A stretch of DNA of 64,000 bases from Manihot esculenta. Lineage: Eukaryota > Streptophyta > Magnoliopsida > Malpighiales > Euphorbiaceae. The translations under genes and the position numbers were made by a program. Below are positions 1-11,650 of the stretch, piece after piece. The notes under the pieces were generated by a model. That model was not told the DNA's origin. It did not search any database and saw only the letters and a program-made list of their open reading frames with translations. Location of the stretch: NCBI RefSeq assembly GCF_001659605.2, contig NC_035171.2, positions 9,281,873 through 9,345,872 of the forward strand. The letters run 5' to 3'. Position 1 is the first letter of the stretch; the number at the start of each line of letters is the position of its first letter.

Positions 1-1379
1 ATCACTTAAAAAAATTCAAATCACATATATACGTAGCACCATCTTAGCAATTCTTACTCTTTATACGTTATCAAAATACATACGCTATTAGTTTTCCCTT
101 TTACATAAAAGAATTAATAAAAGCTTATTTGCTTATATGTATAAAAAATTCTTAATGTGTATTATCATAATATTATACCCGATTTTATTTATATAATTAT
201 AAATAGTGAAAAGGCCAAATTTATTTACTATACATCTAGATCAAAATAATTAAAATATATTTTTCAATTTAAATTTATTTATTAATTATTATTAAAAAAT
301 TAATTAAGGCGTAAACTATAATTCATATTTTAAAGTAATAATGACTGATGATAAAGTTATTTGACTTTTTAATATTAGTTTAAAAATAAATTTAAATTAA
401 AAATTAAAATTTAATATATTTAATTCTCGTTGTATAATAATAGATAAATTTAATTTTTTAGCCAATTATAAATATATTGCGTAAGATTTTTTACTTCTGA
501 TTTTCTTGTAGTTTAAATAAAAAATTTTTAAATTAAAAAAATGCAAATAAAAAAATTTATATAAAAAAATTAAATTACCAAGTGCAATTTTATTCCAAGT
601 GACACGGATATAGGTTATCTTTACCCAAAAAAACAAAGTCAACTGCATTATAACTTATTTGTTTGTTAGAATTAATATTTATTTTTGAGGTTTATTTTTT
701 ATTTAATTTCTGATTATAACGACAAATTTAAACTATTTAAAATTAAATTTGATATAATTAATTTTATCACTTCAATATTTATATTTATTTATAAGTTTTA
801 GTTGGTCTAAATTTATCATTAACTACTATTAATAACTTGACTATGCACTCACAGGTTTAACCTGATGGTAAATGCATCTAAATAAATTTGAGAGGTTTCA
901 GGTTTTACTTTCTTAATCCATAATTTTCGGTTAAAAAAAAACGTGATAATAATACTTATATTTATATGTCTATATTATAATTAAAAAAAAATCATCTATT
1001 AATTAGAAAAACATTTTTTTCAAATTTTTTCTAAAAAATTACTCGTGGAGAAAAATTCTAAAATTGTGCAAGTCCATGAGGTTTTTGAGCCCAAAAATAG
1101 AATCTAGCCCAAAAGCCAACCTACAGAACCTTAGTATGTGGATCACAATCAAGTGGATAACAAATACATGGGCTTTTCTTTTTCTTTTTCTTTTTCTATC
1201 TTTTAATTCTGTCTATCAATAATTCTACAGAAATTTCGAGAAAATTTTTAAATCGATATTATTGAAAGGAAATTATTTAAATATTGTTTTTATTCTATGT
1301 AGCATCTGTAATTTTAAAATAAAATTATTTTTTTAATAATATTTAGTTAATTATTACTAAACTGTTAACTGCTAATAAA
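1..1379. other. AT-rich intergenic DNA, no gene seen
   Basis: The stretch is very AT-rich with many poly-A and poly-T runs and stops in all frames. The only longer reading frames are low-complexity Lys/Ile/Phe strings with no recognisable domain. I see no RNA gene, LTR end or TIR pair. Confidence 0.7.
1174..1197. repeat. TTTTTC microsatellite
   Basis: About four tandem copies of a TTTTTC hexamer lie in the AT-rich flank. It is a simple sequence repeat with no evident function. Confidence 0.7.
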
Positions 1380-2335
1380 ACAGCTAACCGTTGATCATAG
1401 ACTAAAGAAGCAATTAGTGCATCATGTGACGGGCGAGATCCAACAAACAAGAGTCCAAGACATGCTCAATTATAGCACAACAGATCACCCCATGGCTTGA
1501 CCGACAAAGCCTCCTCATTTGCTTAGCGAGAAGGCTCCCTCCAGTATATGAATACGATGTTCTATGCAATGTAATTCTGCCAAATGTTTTTTTTTTAAAG
1601 GTCATATGTTGCTATAAAAAGATGTTTAAAGAATTAACATCCCTTTCAGAATTAATCTAACTCCACCTGAACATGAACAGGTACTTGCGTGCAAGAGTTG
1701 GTTTCTGTCCTAATCACCTGAAAATGTGGCATAATCATAGAGAGACGCCATTTTCAAACACCTTTCTTCCTAATTTGCTACTGCCTGATGATGCATTATT
1801 GCTTTTAATTATCTTATCTTTGCATGAAATAATTGTGCCCAGATGTCCAACCTTGGGAGAGATCCTTAGAATCTGTCATGATAATTTGTCTGATTCTTGA
1901 TTCCAAACAAATGAACACATACGAGAAGCCTGCCCCAGTACTTTTGGGTGGCTAAGGTGGTGGGGTCTTTATGTTTGTTTTCCTCTGCCATTATAGGCTA
2001 TGTCTGCTTGTGTTTGAACTTACTTTTGTTTATGATAATAATCAATATTTAATTTATTTATTATACTCTATTATTAGCAGTACTAGAATGCACTCCCTCA
2101 GAACATAACAGCATTGGAAAGAGTTGCACAATGACGATGTCCTCTTCATGTAATAATTCAAGGAGAAAGGTCTGCTAGTTAAAATTTCGCAGCAGGACTA
2201 TGGAGTCTGATTCAACGACAACCGATGGAAGCCCATTTCTTCTGCGTTCTCCGCCGCAGAAGAGGCTGCTGCAACCAATACTTCCATGGTTACTCGACCA
2301 ATACTTTGCATCTGGAAGCTAGCATGCACGGCTAT
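1380..2335. other. Less AT-rich intergenic segment, unrecognised
   Basis: Base composition is visibly more balanced than on either side, and several short open frames occur: minus 1414-1605, plus 1673-1900, and plus 2200-2322 (40 codons beginning MESDSTTTDG). None matches a family I recognise. There are no convincing splice junctions joining them into a gene. It may be untranslated or relic sequence of a host gene or an old repeat. Confidence 0.4.
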
Positions 2336-3769
2336 AAAATTGAGTTTAAATTAAAAAATATAATTTTATTAAAAATATAAAATAAATTATTTATTAAATA
2401 TATAATAAAAATTAAATTATATTTTCAAGCAACTGTTATTTTAATAATATTAAAATAATAATTTTTTCAGGATAAAATTTAGAATTTATTTTGTCATCAT
2501 CCTGTTTGAAAGATAAAGAGAATCAAATCAATAACTTTAACAAAATTAAGAAAAAGTTGAAAAATAATAATAATTTATCCATTACATGAAAAAATTCATG
2601 ATTACTCACAAACTTTGACCTCCAAGCAATTGGGATGCTTATTGGAGTTTTGTTAATGAATGGCAACCTTACCTAGCCAGTTGCTACCCACAACGTAGGG
2701 TTTTTGTTGCACTTATTTGTTGATGCAGTTGTACTTGATTGTCACAAAACACCAATCCCATTTGCTGTTCGCCGTCCAATTGGCATAACTCACATGGTGG
2801 AAAGTTGGGTAAGATTAAAGAAAACGCGTGCTATGAGCACTAACTTTTCTTAGTATTTCTTTCCAAAATTATTACTTACAACATTTTATTAGTGAGAATT
2901 CATTTAAAATTAAATTAAAGTGTATAAATTAAAAATTAAATCAAATTAGTTGTAGAAAGAAATCAATTACAATTACACTAGTTTAATTTAATTTAATTTT
3001 ATTTAATCAATTAAATTTTTTAAATAAATTTTCATTTTTTTATAAAATTTTAATATTCAATTAAAATATTTTAATAATTTAATTTCTCTATGTTATCAAA
3101 ATAATATATTATTGCTCACTAATTGATTCAATTTGATTTTATCAAATTTTTTCTAATTAAAATTAAATCAAATTAAAATAATTAAAATTTTTAAAAATAA
3201 AAATTAAAATAACCTAAAAAAATAAAAATCAAACTGCATTTATAAATTAATTCGATTCAATCGATTTTTCAATTTGAATCGAATATTACTCACTCCAGCA
3301 TCAATAACTTTTTTTTCTAACACTCTCCTTTCTACTTTAATAAAAAGTATATATTATATTTTACTGTCTTTAATTAATTATTAACTTATTATACTTTTCG
3401 ATCAATAAAATGGAGAGTGCTAGACCGTAACATGAAAAAGTGATTAATGTTAGTATTTTTCTTTATTAGTCGAGATTAATTCATTATATATTTAATATAT
3501 ATTAATATAATTAAAATGATATAATTTCTTTTCTTTTTTAATATAAATTCTATAAAAAAGTAACTTATAATTTAAAATGGTTTAAAAAGCATGTAAATTT
3601 ATAAAATAAGAGTATCCTATAAAAAAAATTAATATAATTTAACTCTTTTTTGAATATTAAAATATAATTAATGTGGTTGAAAATAAACTAAAAAAAAAAA
3701 TGATTGATTGAGTCTACTGGCAACCACTTCATCCGTCAAATCATAAACTCATAGGGCGAGTGTAAATAA
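2336..3769. other. AT-rich intergenic DNA, no gene seen
   Basis: Extremely AT-rich sequence dominated by AATTAAA-type runs, with no reading frame worth reporting and no recognisable repeat ends. It separates the unrecognised 1380-2335 segment from the decayed transposon-related gene that starts near 4468. Confidence 0.65.
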
Positions 3770-4467
3770 ATGGCTAAGTTACCAAGAATGTTTAAGAATG
3801 CTCATTTTGAACTCTGTGTATACTTTGCTTTTATATTGTAAAAACTCCTGAAAATTTGACTGGTATCGGTTAGTAGATAAGATATCCCGTATTTATAGGT
3901 GTAATGGGAATCTACTGGATTCCATCCTCTAATGATAACTTTGTACCATGAAGGACTCGATTAGCATAGGAGAGGGCAAGTCTTCTGTCGTTCTGAGCAT
4001 TCACCATTATGATGACTGAGCTTTTTTTCTTATGTGTGAGACTTTTGCGACCGAATATCATAATTCATTAGAGTCTTGCCATGTGGGTCTGTTATACAGT
4101 GACAACCCATAACATACTTTGGACGAATATTATATTGTATCAGAGGTTCCCATCGGTCTTCGACTCTTCATATTAGAAGATTACATCTGTTTTCACAGCC
4201 TTGAACATATGGCATGCACGAATTGGCTCTCTATGCCTACATTTCTTCGCATGTTCTCATCATAAATGCTGATTGTCTTATTCCTCAAGCCGCATTTAAA
4301 TCAATGGTCGAAACAATTAGTATAAAGTCTCTCTTTCTCCTGTGATTACCACTGTTGCTCTTAATTGCTTCATTCTGCTTATAAAAGACCGGACCACTCA
4401 ATCAACTTTGATTCTTTTCCTCTCTAAAAGATAACTCCTGCTTTCGCTCCTTTCCCTATTTCACAAG
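3770..4467 (+). promoter_or_regulatory. Upstream/promoter region of PF04195-like relic, TATA at 4380
   Basis: Composition becomes more balanced here than in the AT-rich flank, and the segment leads directly into the reading frame at 4468. A TATAAAAG box lies at 4380-4387, about 88 bp before the ATG, followed by a pyrimidine-rich leader. This fits a promoter, possibly part of an LTR-type U3, of the element carrying the 4468 gene. No second copy of this region is present in the window, so LTR identity is not shown. Confidence 0.4.
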
Positions 4468-4990
4468 ATGAATACGACTTTTTCTTTTTCGTTGTCTTCT
4501 TCTAGTGGAGGTCCAACCTCAAGCTCTTTCTCTCGTGACTCTATCCGCGCTCCAACTCCCATTATTCTGTTGAGGGTGGTTCATGATAACGACACTTTGC
4601 TGGTCAATGATATCCCCTCCGTGCTTTCTGAAAAGGACGTAGACTGTCTTCATGACCATTACCAACTCTCCCAAGAGATCTTCCGAATTTACACCTCTAA
4701 TCCGAATGTTCGTGTTGACAATTAAATTTTTACTGAAAATGCCATCATGGTATTTCAGTTTCCAATGGACTCATACTTTGTTGAAGTCATTTGATTTTAC
4801 AAAATGTTAATCGTCCAATAGCACCCTAACAGTTGGAAGATTTTGATGGCGTTCCGATTCATCTGCTTTAATAATAATATCGAACCGAGTATTGCACTCT
4901 TCTCCCAACTATACCAGTTAGGTACACAAAAAAATGAGAATTTTGATTTTTCACATCCAACCATCAATTTCAAATCTCCAACCACTTTAA
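4468..4990 (+). pseudogene. PF04195-like 'gypsy-type transposon' domain protein, relic copy 1
   Basis: A Ser-rich N-terminus (residues 1-25) leads into IRAPTPIILLRVVHDND and a segment with SVLSEKDVDCLHDHYQ. This matches, residue by residue in many places, the second copy at 37478-38811. The first frame ends at a TAA at 4723-4725 where copy 2 has CAA (Gln). Homology resumes at about 4740 in PMDSYFVEV and HPNSWKILMAFRFICFNNN, with two more in-frame stops and a ~30-bp deletion relative to copy 2. The HPN-W-ILVAF signature is typical of the plant 'putative gypsy type transposon' family (PF04195), whose biochemical role is unknown. The proline-rich, coiled-coil and acidic regions of copy 2 are missing. 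It is a dead relic on the opposite side of the kinase gene from copy 2. Confidence 0.6.
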
Positions 4991-5636
4991 GTTAAGATTT
5001 CTTTGTTGCCGATAAAAAAATACCTCTAGTGACTTCAAGGTATGATTATCAATTTGTATCTTCTTCTTTATTTTCTATTTTTTTATAGGTTTATTTCCTA
5101 CAGATTTAGGTACTGCCAATTTTGAAGGCTTTTTAAATTTTTTCTCTTGATTGAAATTTAGCTGAATGAAAATTACTCGTTAAAATTTTTCTTCAAACCG
5201 CTATACCGTTTATATTCCTGTGCTACACTCTACACTATACTTAATCTAAACTATACTTGATCTAACTAGTCTTTTTCTGAAAATTTTTTTCTCTGAATGT
5301 GGGATTGAGGGAAGAATTTAAATTTATTATTGGAAGAGGCATTGTTAAGAGACGAACATGGACATCAATAACTTGAAAAATACAAAAAGAAAAACAATAC
5401 TATCCTCACATTTTGAAACAGAAATAGAAGGAAACAATCTCATATATGTGACAAAAATCCATATTGCTGCCCCTTCAACAAATTCCCCATTTACACAAAA
5501 TCCCAACCATTTGCAATTATCTTCAAACCCTAAATCCAGGAGCCTTAACCAAAACCAATAAAAACATGGATAGTAAGCTTTAGACAATACCATTTACAAT
5601 ATTAGGCTTCTGGTATGTTTTTCTTTTTAAAAATTT
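4991..5636. other. Intergenic spacer between PF04195-like relic and CIPK 3' end
   Basis: No gene is evident. Overlapping short frames at 5345-5593 occur on both strands and show no conserved motif. The segment includes the likely 3' flank of the kinase gene, which is transcribed toward it. Confidence 0.55.
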
Positions 5637-5642
5637 TTTATT
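5637..5642 (-). terminator. Possible polyadenylation signal of the CIPK gene
   Basis: AATAAA on the minus strand lies about 25 nt past the kinase stop codon, in an A/T-rich 3' flank. That is rather close to the stop for a plant gene, so a further-downstream signal may be used instead. Confidence 0.3.
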
Positions 5643-5666
5643 TTGCCCATAATTAGCCAAACCTAA

Positions 5667-7040
5667 CTAGTTGCCACTTGTCCTTTCTAGTTGGTGACAG
5701 TTATCTTCACCTTGCCAACTCCAAACAATGTCTTTCAGGGCAGGCCTAACGTCTTCTTCACAGAATTTGGTGTACTCAAGAGTGTCTCCGGCTGACTTGG
5801 AGAATTCCACCACCGCCACCTCCGGTGCTACCTCGAACACCTCCGCTGTCACCGCCAGCTTCCCTTTTCTTCCTTCCTCTTTCCCTTGCATTTTCACCTT
5901 AAATTCTGAGTCACTTAACACTCTAAAATTCAACTTTTTCGCCGCTGACCCCAACTTCGTCAGGATCACCGACGCCGCACACTTTGAAGTGAACATTGAA
6001 CCCGATTTCTTCTTGTTTTCGAATAAGCTTGATAGATCAAATCCCGACGACATTGCTGATATGAATTCAAATGCATTGTAGAATGGTGGAGAATGATTTG
6101 TTTCTGATAATTTCGTTATTTCTTCACCAATAAGTTCACGACCCTTCTCGTTTTCTTCTAAATCGTTAGAAATCGTGATGGGTGTTGTGAGTCCCCTGCG
6201 AAACCAAGGATTTTGCCTTATGTGAGGGATTGTGATTCTCCTCTCTGGATCGACGACGAGATGCTTGGAAATCAATCTCCGGGCTTCCGGTGAAATCCAC
6301 GGCGGGAACTCGTACTCTGCTTTGAAAATCTTCACATACATCTTCATCAAATTCGCGTTTTGAAATGGCAAGTACCCAGCAAGTAAAACAAAAAGAATAA
6401 CACCACAAGACCAAATATCAGCTTTTGCGCCGTCGTACCCTTTCTTCCTCAAAACCTCAGGGGCAACATACGCCGGTGTTCCACATTGTGTGTGTAGCAA
6501 CCCATCGTTCCAGTGCTGCTCCGGCAGGGCAGAGAGACCAAAATCGGAGACTTTTAAGTCACCATTCTCGTCCAAGAGGAGATTTTCCGGCTTTAAATCA
6601 CGGTGAGAAACCCCACGGCTATGGCAAAAATCAACTGCGCTGATTAATTGCTGGAAATATTTTCTGGCCAAATCTTCCTTAAGCTTCCCCTGCTGGAGTT
6701 TGGCAAATAACTCACCACCTCTCACGTATTCCATTACGAAGAAAACCTTCGATTTGGTGGCCATGACCTCCTTCAACTCGACGATATTTGGGTGTTTGAC
6801 AAGATGCATTACAGAGATCTCTCGCTTAATTTGTTCGATCAATCCTTTCTTCTTTACATGGTCCTTGTGAATGGCTTTAATGGCGACTCTCTCCTGGGTC
6901 ACCAAGTTTTTCGCTTTATAGACCTTAGCGAAGGTCCCTTGGCCCAAAAGCTTCCCCATCTCGTACTTCCCAAATAGGACGTGTTTTGCGCCATTGATAT
7001 GGCAATCTTTATGAGCTACTCGCTCTGTTTCGACCTCCAT
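5667..7040 (-). CDS. CIPK5: CBL-interacting protein kinase, CIPK5/CIPK25-like (SnRK3)
   Basis: A 457-residue Ser/Thr kinase of the SnRK3/CIPK family, which is activated by calcium-loaded CBL sensors and phosphorylates membrane transporters and stress or nutrient signalling targets. Visible features: glycine loop GQGTFAKV at 33-40; ATP-binding Lys55 in VAIK; catalytic HRDLKPEN from His146 with Asp148; DFG at 166-168; APE at 193-195; activation loop between them with [12 protein letters not shown]. The regulatory half has the NAF/FISL autoinhibitory, CBL-binding motif at 322-327 (NAFEFI), then a phosphatase-interaction/KA1-like region ending DIVWSW. The whole protein is one exon, which fits the intronless CIPK clade. 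The wording around [14 protein letters not shown] and the C-terminal TLEY-EE-VRPAL segment is closest to CIPK5/CIPK25 as I know them; exact orthology is inferred. The start is the first ATG before the conserved VLFGKYEMG kinase start. All key residues are present. The retrotransposon block begins about 1.4 kb upstream of its ATG. Confidence 0.95.
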   Translation of the reverse strand: MEVETERVAHKDCHINGAKHVLFGKYEMGKLLGQGTFAKVYKAKNLVTQERVAIKAIHKDHVKKKGLIEQIKREISVMHLVKHPNIVELKEVMATKSKVFFVMEYVRGGELFAKLQQGKLKEDLARKYFQQLISAVDFCHSRGVSHRDLKPENLLLDENGDLKVSDFGLSALPEQHWNDGLLHTQCGTPAYVAPEVLRKKGYDGAKADIWSCGVILFVLLAGYLPFQNANLMKMYVKIFKAEYEFPPWISPEARRLISKHLVVDPERRITIPHIRQNPWFRRGLTTPITISNDLEENEKGRELIGEEITKLSETNHSPPFYNAFEFISAMSSGFDLSSLFENKKKSGSMFTSKCAASVILTKLGSAAKKLNFRVLSDSEFKVKMQGKEEGRKGKLAVTAEVFEVAPEVAVVEFSKSAGDTLEYTKFCEEDVRPALKDIVWSWQGEDNCHQLERTSGN

Positions 7041-8479
7041 ACCAGAACAAGAAAAAAAAGCTAATCCCTTTCCAAATCTATATATGATTCAAGAGAAAAG
7101 GGAAGCAAAAATGGTCATTGGATTTCATGGAAGGTATGGGATTTTCCCCGGAAAATTTTGCAAGATCCCAGAAACATTTTGTTAATAGGATCAACTACAA
7201 GAAACGAGATTTTCCGGGAGAAGTTTGAGGGAATTGGGAGAAGAATGATTTGGAGAAGAAACTAAGAATCGGTGAGAAAAAAATGGCGTGTGGTGGGGAG
7301 AAAAAGAAGGGAAGTTGAGCGGAAGTGGGGCTGTGCAGTAGCCATCGGTGGATATGGTTTATGAGGTTTGCAAAAACGGGAGCTCCGAGCACATAGAAAG
7401 ATGTGGAAATATCAAAATAATTTTTGAAAAAAAAAATTAAACCAATGGGAGTTAGGACACTTGAAAGTTTTGTGGGCCAGTCTATTTGACACCTTTCTTG
7501 ATTGTTGGAGAATTTGTCTGCTTGCTTTTCTGGCCCTGATGATTGAGGCCGGAGCTTATTTTATTTGGGTTTATTTTTTATTTTGGTGATGGGGAAGCTT
7601 CTGGTTTGGGTTTTATTTTATTTTTATTTTTATTTTGGGTAATATTCTTTGGTCGATGAATTTGCAAAATTACTGACAAGGGAATTTATGATTCTCACTT
7701 TTTGTTTTCTTTCTCTTGGGAAAATGGTAAAAAAAAAAATCAATTTCCTTTATAATTTATAAATTCTTCATACTAAAATTTTTCTTTCCCTCTCACACGA
7801 GTTAAAAAAGGGATAATCACTATCAAATTCACGAGTTTTTGAAAAATTTTACTAATTTATTTATATTTTAAAATTATTTACTTAAAATATTAAAGAAATT
7901 ATTTAATTTTTCTATAAAACAAATATTAGTTAATTTACTTTAATTTCAGTAAAAGAAATTAAATAATATAATATTTAAAATTATAAAGTTTAAATAATAT
8001 ATATAATATTAAAAATACTAAATAATATAAAAATTAATTATTTAAGGTAATTAGTAGTTTCTTAATTTAGTAAAAGATTAAAGAGTTTGATTTTGTTTTA
8101 ATTAAGTGATTTTGAAATAAGATTTGGTGATAATTTTTCATTTAAAAAATTCATTTTTTCCTTTAACTTTAAGGTTATATTTAATTTTATTCAAAATTAA
8201 GTTATTAGTCGAAGTTACCTAATTTAGGTTAAATTAGCTCAAATTTCTTCCTATAAAAGATAAAATAATAAATAATAAATTTTAATAATAAAATATAAAT
8301 GTAATATTTTTTACATTAAACATTGTTTAATAATAAACAGGAATTTTTTTATTTTTATTTGCTTATTTTAATTTTAACAATAATAATTTTTTACAATTAA
8401 ATATAAAAAATATTTTATTATTAAAATTTTAAAAAATGTGTTTTAATTTGAAAATAAAAAGTTAATATAAAATATTGTA
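7041..8479 (-). promoter_or_regulatory. 5' leader and promoter region of the CIPK gene
   Basis: On the minus strand the ~350 bp before the ATG are CT-rich and resemble a plant 5' UTR. They contain at least two upstream ATG frames: the 65-codon frame 7195-7392, and a shorter MATAQPHF-type frame nearby. Either would act as a uORF if transcription starts upstream of 7392. A TATATA stretch near 7078-7086 seems too close to the ATG to be the main TATA box. Beyond 7400 the DNA is AT-rich with no gene, up to the tandem array at 8480. I cannot place the start site or regulatory elements with confidence. Confidence 0.5.
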
Positions 8480-9182
8480 TGTTTAGACTACAAGGCGAGT
8501 ATCCATCAGACTCACGATCGGGTATCAGTCCCGATTAACAAGAATAACTAAAGCATTTTATATTTAAATCAGAAAGCAGAAAGCGGGTATTAGCTAGGTT
8601 CATGATCGAATGTTAGTTTCGTTAATAAGGTATTTTATATCTAAGTCACGAGACAGATATCTATCAAGCTTATAACAGGATATTAACCCTGTTAATTAAG
8701 GTTTTTTATGCTTAGATCACGAGGCGGGTATCTGTCAGACTCGCGATCGAGTGTTAATCCTGATTAATAAGAATAACTAAGGTATTTTATACTTAAACCA
8801 CAAGGTGGATATCTGCCAGGCTGGTGACCGGGGGTTACCCCTGTTAACTAAGACATTTTATGTTTAGGCCATAAGGCGGGGATCCGCTAGACTCGTGACT
8901 CGGCAGTCCCGATTATTAAAGAATTTTTAAGGCATTTTATGCTTAGCTCACAAAGTGGGTATTTGCCAGACTCATGACCGGGTGTTAGTCCCATTAACTA
9001 AGGTATTTTATGCCTAGGCCATGAGGCGAGTATTTGTCAGACTCGTGACCAGGTGTCAGTTCCAATTAATAAGAATAACTAAAGCATTTTATGTCTAAGC
9101 TACAAGATGGATATCTGCTAGACTTTTGATCGAGTGTTAGTCCTATTAACTAAGACATTTTATGCCCAGGCCACAAGGCGGA
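8480..9182. repeat. Tandem array of alternating ~81-bp and ~71-bp units (left part)
   Basis: About nine head-to-tail units share a core running from AAGGCGGGTATC through a GACTCGTGACCGGGTGTTAG-like stretch to GCATTTTATGCC. Regular units lie at 8721-8801 (81 bp), 8802-8872 (71), 8873-8951 (79), 8952-9022 (71), 9023-9103 (81) and 9104-9174 (71), then eight bases of the next unit before LTR A. The long units carry an extra GAATAACTAA-type decamer. The alternation makes a ~152-bp dimer higher-order period. Units before 8721 are more diverged. The array resumes at 17672 after retrotransposon A. Confidence 0.9.
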
Positions 9183-9446
9183 TGTAATACCCGGCTAGAC
9201 CACGACATCAGAATTCCTACTTTCCGGTGGAATCTCGAATGTCGGAAACCTCTAGAAGGGTAAAATATATTTTTCTAAAATGTTTTCATGTGTTTTAAGG
9301 TTTTAAGTAAGAAAGAAATTAAGTTTTGAAAGAAAAGCACCAAGGAAGGAAAGCCAGGTTCGGCCGTCGAACCTCATGTTCGGCCGCTGAACATGGTGCA
9401 GTTTAGGGAGCACCTTTGGCCCCCGAAGGTGGTCTGGCCAGCCACC

Positions 9447-9455
9447 TATAAAAGG
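9447..9455 (+). promoter_or_regulatory. TATA box of LTR A
   Basis: TATAAAAGG lies in the context CCACC-TATAAAAGG-CCCC, conserved at the same place in all LTRs of the family. It implies a short U3 (~265 bp) and a long R-U5 (~1.9 kb). The 3' LTR copy near 16976 is mutated to TATAATAGG. Confidence 0.7.
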
Positions 9456-10604
9456 CCCCATGTTCGAAAATGGGCGAGTTTTCTTCTCCATTTTCGGGCA
9501 GAGGTGAGTCCAAACCTTCCATGGTTAGTTTTGATTTTTTCCTTAAAATTCTTCATGTTTTGACGAGTTTTAGCTTGGTTTTGAAGATTTTTGAGCAAAG
9601 ATCGAAGTGTGAAAGATTGGAGACCTCCGGAACTCATTTTTCCCAAATCTCCAAGTTGGGTCACGCCTTCTCTCGATCTTTAAGAGGTAAGCGTCGATCC
9701 TCACCATCTTTGATGTTTTAAGCAAGTTTTATGAAGGGTTATGGGGTGAAGATGCATGATTAGGCTAGTTATAAAAGTGTTAGGGTTTATATGGGTTTAA
9801 GGATGAAATGCATGTTAATGTGTTGCTTTGATGATGTTTGTTGGGGTATAGGATAGTTTGAGACCCCAATATGCTTGTGTACATGTTTATGCATATTTTT
9901 GCATGAGTTGGGTTGAGTTGGAAGATTTGGGAGGCAGATGTGCATGTTGGTGGCATGGGTTCTGCCTGCTGAAGGACCCAGGTTCGGCTGCCGAAACCAT
10001 GTTGGCAGCCGAACCTGCTTGGAGAGGCAGTTCTAGCTGCCAAACCCTGCCCCCGAAAGTTTAGACTTTCGGCTCTGGAGGTGGGTTTCGGCCGCTGAAC
10101 CTGCTCCCGAAGGTTGGCGAGTTTCGGCTCTGGAACCACTTTTGGCCGCCGAACCTGCCGCCGAAAGTGGCTGAGTTTCAGCTCTGGAGGGACTTTCGGC
10201 CGCCGAACTTGCCGCCGAAAGTGCCCTGTTCAGCCTTCCTTTGCATGTTTTCTATGATTGTTTTATGATGTTTTAGGGGATTCTTGGGGAGATGTTTAGA
10301 GTCATGTTGATGTATGTTTGGTCCCTCATTTGAGTCCATCTGTGAAGGTTCGGACCCGAGTAACCGAGGACTCCAGCAGTGAGATAGCTGCTTCAGAGTC
10401 TTTTCAGAGTCATCCTGAGGTGAGTAGAATGAATCTTTATGTTTCAAAGCTAATAAATTTCGAGCATGTTCATGCATCACGAATGCCATGATAAATACTA
10501 GGTTATTTGCATTAGAATTCACGAATATGTTGCATTGCATACTATGATGTTGATGTGGATGGATGTTGGATGACCCATTAGTCCTCGATATGATATGATG
10601 ACGA

Positions 10605-10770
10605 TGATACGGTACGGAAGTCCAATGAGGCCCATTCTACGCCCCTGGCACAGAGTAAGAGAAAGACCAGTGAGGCCCATTCTACGCCCCTAGTACATTG
10701 GAATGTTATGTTATGTTATGTTATGTTAAGAGAAAGACCAGTGAGGCCCATTCTACGCCCCTGGCACCAT
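10605..10770 (+). repeat. Minisatellite inside LTR A
   Basis: Three copies of a unit containing GAGGCCCATTCTACGCCCCT are spaced by variable linkers that include a TTATG pentamer run at about 10703-10727. Other LTRs of the family hold different tandem units at the equivalent place. Confidence 0.75.
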
Positions 10771-11388
10771 TGGAATGTGTAGAGGGCTATTGGTGACAAG
10801 TCCATCCTTGATGTGATTTGTTTGTGATGTGATGCATTTCATGAAAGTATAGATTTTAATATATATTATTTTACTATTCTGCTCACTAGGCTCTAGTAGC
10901 TCACCCCTTTCCCTTAACCCCCAGGTTTGCAGGTTCGGGATAGACCAGGAAGTCAGCAAGAGTAAAAGTCTTATCTATGTAATAGTTAGTTGCAGACATG
11001 AAAGTTAATGAAATGTAAAGTATTGTACAAAATGTAATGAGTATTAGAATTGTGCTTGACCCTAGTATGTATGGTTAATCCCTTTTGTTCATGATCATTA
11101 TGAAATGTTTTAATGCTAAGAAATGTTGAACCACGCTTGATGTATGATATGATGTCCCACTAGAGCATTTGATGAGGGCTCTTGTGTGGGGTTTATGTTA
11201 TGGTTATGATGCATGCATAGGTTAAGCTTGGTGAATGAAAAAGTTTAAAATTTTTATGTAAATGTATGATCATGTATGGGATTATCAGGTATGACAGGAT
11301 GTATGTTAGGCTTGCTACGGGTCCCGGCGACCTTAAGTAGATCTGGATCCTAGCGCCGGTAGCGGTCCGATTTCGGGTCGTTACAGAT

Positions 11389-11401
11389 TGGTATCAGAGC
11401 C
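11389..11401 (+). other. Primer-binding site of retrotransposon A (tRNA-iMet)
   Basis: TGGTATCAGAGCC begins three bases after the LTR end and is complementary to the 3' end of plant initiator tRNA-Met. It is the minus-strand primer site used by most plant Ty3/gypsy elements. Confidence 0.9.
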
Positions 11402-11650
11402 TTAGGTTCATATGGTCGGACCTAGAGAGTGTCGGGCTCATAGATGCTATAGAAGGGCAAGCACAATAGGAAAAATCATGTCCACTAGGATATGATGTAG
11501 AGTCCTGTCTTGAATGATGATGTGAAATGCCATGATTTTATGCATGTGCATTAATGTTATGCTATGTATGTGATGCGGGTTCATGTGTTTCCACATGAAC
11601 CATATGATGCTAATGTTTTAAGTGATGTGTGCTGTTTTTCAGTAAGCAAG

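Larger units (their letters stand above)
9183..11385 (+). repeat. 5' LTR of retrotransposon A
   Basis: A 2203-bp LTR beginning TGTAATACCC and ending TCGTTACA, so TGTAA/TTACA form a 5-bp terminal inverted repeat. It contains a TATA box ~265 bp in, two clusters of GTTCGGC-type palindromes (around 9355-9430 and 9980-10225), a minisatellite near 10610-10770 with a (TTATG)n tract, and a splice-donor-like AGGTAAG at 9685-9691. Confidence 0.93.

Noticed and set aside
1673..1900. 75-codon frame on the plus strand
   Set aside because: No recognisable domain, no conserved neighbour and no clear promoter; chance length in a balanced-composition stretch.
2200..2322. 40-codon frame beginning MESDSTTTDG
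   Set aside because: Too short to support without expression or homology; mentioned only in the description of the surrounding segment.
5728..6081. 117-codon plus-strand frame over the kinase gene
   Set aside because: Antisense shadow of the CIPK coding sequence, as are 6425-6643 and 6792-6977.
11389..11401. tRNA gene at TGGTATCAGAGCC sites
   Set aside because: Only the 13-18 nt complementary to the tRNA 3' end are present; these are primer-binding sites.
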